A stretch of DNA of 64,000 nucleotides from AV80 sp035536995 (GTDB taxonomy: Bacteria; Verrucomicrobiota; Verrucomicrobiia; Chthoniobacterales; UBA10450). The position numbers were made by a program, and so were the translations under genes. The stretch is from assembly GCA_035536995.1 (NCBI GenBank), contig DATLNB010000001.1:62001-126000 (forward strand), in the 5' to 3' direction. Below, one piece after another: positions 59,807-64,000 of the stretch. The notes under the pieces were generated by a model. It did no database searches, was not told the origin of the DNA, and saw nothing but the letters and a program-made list of their open reading frames with translations. Position 1 is the first letter of the stretch. The number at the start of each line of letters is the position of its first letter.

Positions 59807-62392
59807 ATGATTTCGCCGGACGCGCCTTCTTCGACTGCATCCCGGGTAGCTCGATCTCCAGAAGAGTTATTCCCCTTGCTCGCATTCTGTCGCGCGGGCC
59901 GACTGGCCGAGGTGACTGAATGGATCGCGCAGGGCAAGCCTCTCGATCCGCCGGCCAGTGCCAAACGAAAACGCCGGCCCAGCCCCCTCGGGGTTGCGGT
60001 CGAAAAAGGATTCTTTTCGCTGACGGAGCTTCTGCTGGACGGCGGCTGTGACCCGCTGGTTAATGGCAATCTTCTTTCCGAAGCGGTAAATCGAATCGAG
60101 CCGGAAATTGCCGGTCTCCTGCTGGATCGTGGAATTCCGATTGATTCGGTAGACATCGCGGACGTTTTCAAAGCTGGCCGCGCGATGCTTGAAGTCTTCG
60201 TCGCTCATGGTGCCGACCCGAGTGCCCACGGCGCGTATTACGAAGCGCTTTGTTCGCAAGTGCATCCGCTCCTGTTCGTGCTGAAGGATTTCAAGGAGCG
60301 GTTTCCGGCTCTGCAACGGCAAGCGGATATGGCTCTGTGCTACCACTGCGAGCAAGAGAGCCCGAGGAACGTGGGGCTCCTCATTTGGGCCGGCGCAAGA
60401 CCGAACGCCGAAGTACCTGATCCCAGTATTAGCGACTACTCGACTTGCGCGCTGAGGGTCGCCGCGCGCACCGGCCGGCTCGACTTGATCAAGCAGCTGA
60501 AGCCGCAGAATTACCCCGAACTGATTCCGGCGTTGGTCTCCGAAGTCTGGTTCAAGGTTTCCGTCACGCTTGTCGACTACTTCATCGGCTTGGGCGCTCC
60601 GCTCAATACCAAAGCGAATGGCGGCTGTGAGATAATCGAACACCTGTTGTGGCGGCTTAGCTTTGGCGCACGAGGCGTCCTCGGGTACTCCAATTCGCAA
60701 GAAGTTTCCGAGAGCCTTGCCATCATCGACCACCTGTGTCGGAACGGCGCGAAATGGGTCCCGGACGCGGACGAACCCGTGCGCCGCACGCGCGACCATT
60801 TTCGAAAAATTGAGCCGCAACATCTGCGAGAACTGTTCCGAATCTTCAGGGAGACAAACGCCGCCTCGGTTGAATTGCTCGACTCGATCCTCGATTCCTC
60901 CGCATTGAAGAAATCACTCGGCAGGCACTTGCGCTCGATCGAATCGGTTCTTCATCCGCCGCCAGCCCACCAGGCTGAAGCGGGCGACTCCGATACTGCT
61001 CCGGCGAAGAAGGCCGAGGAGAAACCATTACCGCCCACGGTTCCGGAGATGCGCGCATGCGCATTCGAGATGCTGCTGGATGTAGTCCGTCAACAACCGG
61101 CGCTGCATTTCACGAAAACATCAACCTCAGAACATTTCGAGGCGAAAAAGCTAAAGAAGCGGCTTGGTATGCCGAAGGACGATGAGCGTGATGTTAAGCC
61201 GATTGTTGAACAAGCGTCACAAAAATTAAACGCGCGGCTCCGTTCATTTCAGACGCAGGTCGAATGGTGGGGACGAGCGAATTGTCGAATGATCGCAACG
61301 CTTTCCGACTCCGCAGAATGGTCGCAAGCTTTGGAGGAGGCCTGGGCTTTAGCGGAACACAGAAATGAGGCACTTCTGACCGACGTGGCGCTGAAGCTGA
61401 GGGAACTGGTTCTTTCAGGCGACCTCGGAATCGACTGGGCGACGGAAAAGTCCATCACCTCGAAGATCGGCTTGTGGGGTCGCGAACACGTCCTCGAGCC
61501 ATACCTGCATGAGCTGGAAAACAAAACCCAACTCGCGTTGAAGTGGGAGAGCGAGGGGAAGCGATGGGGAGAATCCCGCCGATACCGCATCAGAATTGGC
61601 GATCAGCCTAAATCGGATTCTGACAACGTAACCGGCTTCAATCCGACCATCGACGTGCGCTTCGATCAGTGTCGAAAGAGAGACCGTGATGCCGTGCGCG
61701 AGCTTCTTTACGTCGAGTTGCTCAAAGCGCGACCTTCGGGGACGGAACCGTTTTTCTTGGTCTCGATTTCGAACCGAGCGGAGCTGAAAAGGTGTTTCCC
61801 GAACTTCGCGTCAGGTCAGCAAGCGGCCGAATTTTTTCACGATCTGCCGATCGACGGGGACGCACTGACGAGATCCTACGACTTTCGCGACAACGCGAAA
61901 CTGTGGTTCGTCGCGGTCCGACCCAAACAAGATTGGGCAGCCACTCTGGCAACGATCCAGGCACAATCGTCGCGGCCGGGGCTCGCGGAGCGATACGCCA
62001 TATTGCCGGACGCGGCAAAGCTCCTTGAGTGGATTGAAGATATCCCCGCCGGCTGTTTTACCGGCCCATGGAGTCCGATTGTGGAGGAAGCGAGTGACCG
62101 GTGGATCGGCATCTCCTGCCCTTGGAGCGAGGAGAACTTTCCAGCCTACTTGCAGATGCTGATCGATGAGATAAATCAAAACACCCCTTTTGACCTCAGG
62201 CTCCAGCCCTGGCATCAACACGGCAAAATCAAATCGCGCATTCGAGTGGGCCGAAAGCGGACGGCTCTTGAGAACCTGATCAAACGGATACAGTTGCTTG
62301 CACTCGAAAGCGGCAGGTCGCTCGATGCTGGGGTTGCACGAGCTGTGATTGAAAAATTGGTGGGCCCGCCTGAGGTCGACAGCTCGGCGTAG
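59807..62392 (+). CDS. Ankyrin-repeat protein
   Basis: 861 residues. The first ~330 form degenerate ankyrin repeats (LLAFCRAGRLAEVTEWIAQG; PLGVAVEKGFFSLTELLLDGGCDP; RAMLEVFVAHGADP; GLLIWAGARPN). An Ala/Glu-rich linker (about 380-410) leads to a ~440-residue helical and beta C-terminal part with no recognised motif. No signal peptide. Probably a cytoplasmic scaffold or an effector-like protein. Paired with the XRE gene upstream. Confidence 0.6.
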   Translation: MISPDAPSSTASRVARSPEELFPLLAFCRAGRLAEVTEWIAQGKPLDPPASAKRKRRPSPLGVAVEKGFFSLTELLLDGGCDPLVNGNLLSEAVNRIEPEIAGLLLDRGIPIDSVDIADVFKAGRAMLEVFVAHGADPSAHGAYYEALCSQVHPLLFVLKDFKERFPALQRQADMALCYHCEQESPRNVGLLIWAGARPNAEVPDPSISDYSTCALRVAARTGRLDLIKQLKPQNYPELIPALVSEVWFKVSVTLVDYFIGLGAPLNTKANGGCEIIEHLLWRLSFGARGVLGYSNSQEVSESLAIIDHLCRNGAKWVPDADEPVRRTRDHFRKIEPQHLRELFRIFRETNAASVELLDSILDSSALKKSLGRHLRSIESVLHPPPAHQAEAGDSDTAPAKKAEEKPLPPTVPEMRACAFEMLLDVVRQQPALHFTKTSTSEHFEAKKLKKRLGMPKDDERDVKPIVEQASQKLNARLRSFQTQVEWWGRANCRMIATLSDSAEWSQALEEAWALAEHRNEALLTDVALKLRELVLSGDLGIDWATEKSITSKIGLWGREHVLEPYLHELENKTQLALKWESEGKRWGESRRYRIRIGDQPKSDSDNVTGFNPTIDVRFDQCRKRDRDAVRELLYVELLKARPSGTEPFFLVSISNRAELKRCFPNFASGQQAAEFFHDLPIDGDALTRSYDFRDNAKLWFVAVRPKQDWAATLATIQAQSSRPGLAERYAILPDAAKLLEWIEDIPAGCFTGPWSPIVEEASDRWIGISCPWSEENFPAYLQMLIDEINQNTPFDLRLQPWHQHGKIKSRIRVGRKRTALENLIKRIQLLALESGRSLDAGVARAVIEKLVGPPEVDSSA

Positions 62393-62440
62393 CCAGTTGA
62401 TAAACATCATCCGCCCCGGCACGACACTCCCTGTTGCCGC

Positions 62441-62582
62441 ATGAAATCCGCCAACTTCATCCAGCTCACGCGCCACGGGCGCGAGCAGGAGCACAGGTGC
62501 ATTAACCGGCGAAACTTACGACGAGCATGCCTCGGTGTGGGAAGTCCATCGCGTTATGAAGCTCGAGGAGGTCACACCGTGA
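62441..62582 (+). pseudogene. Possible remnant of a small gene
   Basis: MKSANFIQLTRHGREQE begins in one frame and the wording changes near 62500 to ALTGETYDEHASVWEVHRVMK in another frame, stopping at 62582. The two parts may be one small protein with a deletion or frameshift. Evidence is weak. Confidence 0.25.
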
Positions 62583-62634
62583 GCAGTAAGACAAAGAAAC
62601 TTCGACGGCCTGACGAAGGCGCAGTGCTGGCGTT

Positions 62635-63762
62635 TTATGTGGCCAATTCCTTCATGCGGCCCTGGAACCAAGCTAACTTGTCAAAGACACTGCCTTGGGT
62701 GATCGGGTAAGTGCCGACGGCTTGAACATCCCCGCTAATCCAACGACGGGGCAAATCAGGATCTGCGATTAGCGACCGCGCTAAACCGACCATGTCGGCT
62801 GCGCCAGATGCGAGAGCTTCCGACACGGCGAAGGCGGTCCGAAAGCCACCCGTCACCATTAGCGCTGAATGATCTAGAATTTTCCGCACGTGTCGAGCAT
62901 AGGACAAGAAATGTCCTTCCATCTCGTCGCCAGCCCCCTTGTTATCTGCGCCCCACATTGCCGGCTGTTCGTATGAACCTCCGCTAAGTTCGATTAGATC
63001 TACATTCTCACAATTCAGTGCCGACAAAGCCTCAGCAGACTCCTCTTCATCAAGACCTCCTTCCACGTAATCTGCGGTGTTGATCTTAACTGCCAGAGCG
63101 AGACCTGGACCTAGCGCGGCGCGGCTTCCGCGGACTACCTCTAGCAAGAGTTTGCGCCGTCCGGCAGGGGTACGTCCCCACTCGTCCGTGCGCAGGTTCG
63201 TTCGCCGAGACAAAAATTGATTCAACAGGAAACCATGAGCAGCGTGAATCTCGATACCTGCAAAGCCGGATTGGCGCGCAAGTTCCGCGCCCCGCGAAAA
63301 CTTAGCGATAATCGCGCGAATCTCTTTTGTCTTTAACGCACGGGGTCGGGCGAAATGCCCTCGCATTCGCTCAAGCCACACTCCGGAGGGCGACACCGGC
63401 TCCGAACTCAAGGCTAGGGCGCCCGGATGGACTAGCTGCAGAAGAATGGGGGTCCTCCAAGGTTGAATGGCCTTCACCCAATCGTCGAATGCCTGTGGTT
63501 CCGTTCGGTCGCCGATCAAGACATTGCCCGCACCCTCAAGCTGACTCGGATCAATGCTTGCATTGCCCGTGATTAGCAGGCCTGCCCCCCCGGCCGCCCA
63601 ACGCGCGTATAGGCGGCAATGATCGGGCGTCGGGTTGCCGTTCGACCCGGCGAAATGCTCGGTCGTTGCAGCCTTTGCAATCCGGTTCCGAAGCACGAGG
63701 CCACAGTTCAACCGTAATGTTTCGGTCAGCGTTGTGGTCAGGTGTCGCGAATCAGCAGTCAT
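62635..63762 (-). CDS. NADH:flavin oxidoreductase, old yellow enzyme family
   Basis: 375 residues. FMN-barrel signatures: IAKAATTEHF at the start, ARWAAGGAGLLITGN, ILLQLVHPGA, and the hallmark EIHAAHGFLLNQFLS, followed by TNLRTDEWG, and LMVTGGFRTA, GLARSLIADP near the end. Class-III/bacterial OYE size. No Fe-S extension (no 2,4-dienoyl-CoA-type tail). The start overlaps the stop of an upstream gene by 11 bases. Reduces activated C=C bonds using NAD(P)H; in-cell substrate unknown. Confidence 0.85.
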   Translation of the reverse strand: MTADSRHLTTTLTETLRLNCGLVLRNRIAKAATTEHFAGSNGNPTPDHCRLYARWAAGGAGLLITGNASIDPSQLEGAGNVLIGDRTEPQAFDDWVKAIQPWRTPILLQLVHPGALALSSEPVSPSGVWLERMRGHFARPRALKTKEIRAIIAKFSRGAELARQSGFAGIEIHAAHGFLLNQFLSRRTNLRTDEWGRTPAGRRKLLLEVVRGSRAALGPGLALAVKINTADYVEGGLDEEESAEALSALNCENVDLIELSGGSYEQPAMWGADNKGAGDEMEGHFLSYARHVRKILDHSALMVTGGFRTAFAVSEALASGAADMVGLARSLIADPDLPRRWISGDVQAVGTYPITQGSVFDKLAWFQGRMKELAT

Positions 63763-64000
63763 TCCAACGCGGTAAGGGCTCGCTGTTCATGCGTGCGTCG
63801 ATCGTGCCGCGTGCTCGACTGGCGGCTAGCGCTGTGAGCTCTTTGGCAATCTGATCTTGGCTCTCACTTACGATAGACTGAACGTTGGCGAAGCTTGGAT
63901 CATAAGTGCCTTCCGATGGGGAGGGCGCCGCGCGCAGACATCGGAAAATTGAGTCGCGCGGTGATGTCGAAGGGATATACCCAATATCCTCGACGAGAGA
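63752..64000 (-). CDS. C-terminal part of a gene cut by the window edge
   Basis: 82 residues of open minus-strand frame (from the right edge) end at a TGA at 63752-63754. The tail reads YDPSFANVQSIVSESQ, then QIAKELTALAASRARG. Overlap of 11 bases with the oxidoreductase start indicates an operon. The family is not recognised. Confidence 0.5.
   Translation of the reverse strand, partial: SLVEDIGYIPSTSPRDSIFRCLRAAPSPSEGTYDPSFANVQSIVSESQDQIAKELTALAASRARGTIDARMNSEPLPRWNDC

Noticed and set aside
1..64000. CRISPR arrays, rRNA and tRNA genes
   Set aside because: No regularly spaced repeats or recognisable RNA-gene signatures seen by eye; a covariance search was not possible.

Overview
The window looks like a piece of a Verrucomicrobiota chromosome (Chthoniobacterales-like, probably soil) and is mostly accessory DNA. 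The assignment is inference. It rests on a CSLREA/beta-helix surface protein at 6.8-8.8 kb with two C-terminal repeats of the 'NIST.. / IGPSL / DNWQ' type common in that group, on the primase-like protein with a CPAC-type zinc knuckle at 1.8-2.7 kb, and on small 'EFIRLPKPGT' DNA-binding proteins. There are no rRNA, tRNA, ribosomal-protein or CRISPR features. Central metabolism is represented only at the far right (an old-yellow-enzyme family oxidoreductase).

Layout. 0-2.7 kb: replication module of an integrated element (C-terminal part of a family-B DNA polymerase, a strong GC hairpin, a primase-polymerase-like protein). 2.7-6.5 kb: small orphan genes, several membrane-anchored. 6.8-8.8 kb: secreted beta-helix protein. 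9.1-11.3 kb: a PD-(D/E)XK-type nuclease with a small partner, a second nuclease broken by two stops and a frameshift, and the first remnant of an excisionase-like HTH gene. 11.3-21.6 kb: membrane and secreted proteins, a 4.8-kb RHS/YD-repeat protein ending in an HExxH metallopeptidase-like tip with a small membrane protein behind it, a twice-frameshifted secreted SNase gene and a secreted helix-hairpin-helix protein. 21.7-27.6 kb: second HTH remnant, a PIN-like protein, a three-gene nuclease operon divergent from an XRE-HTH/dynamin-like GTPase fusion, then the intact HTH gene and a second HTH gene. 27.7-31.6 kb: candidate defence operon (GHKL ATPase, membrane winged-helix protein, Mrr-like nuclease, frameshifted VRR-NUC nuclease).

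32-52 kb is the most coherent block. It holds a TerY-P signalling triad (vWA protein, PP2C phosphatase, Ser/Thr kinase fused to a membrane and helix-hairpin-helix region), a DUF4236 protein, a complete His-Xaa-Ser peptide-modification system (hxsA divergent from hxsD, a 59-residue ORF, hxsB and hxsC), a voltage-gated-type potassium channel, and a five-gene operon for SrfC and SrfB ATPases, a coiled-coil protein, an OmpA-domain membrane protein and a secreted protein. My reading is a cell-envelope or stress-response island: reversible phosphorylation for signalling, a modified His-rich secreted peptide, an ion channel, and an envelope-anchored NTPase machine. This linkage is inference from proximity.

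52-64 kb: a degenerate second VRR-NUC gene translationally coupled to a NERD/zinc-finger protein, a serine recombinase, a pair of secreted metallopeptidases (M48-like and astacin-like), a TPR protein, several small proteins, an XRE regulator with a large ankyrin protein, and the oxidoreductase. Recurrent 3' ends of the same HTH gene, paired VRR-NUC genes, many broken nuclease genes and a resolvase indicate repeated insertion and decay in this region.
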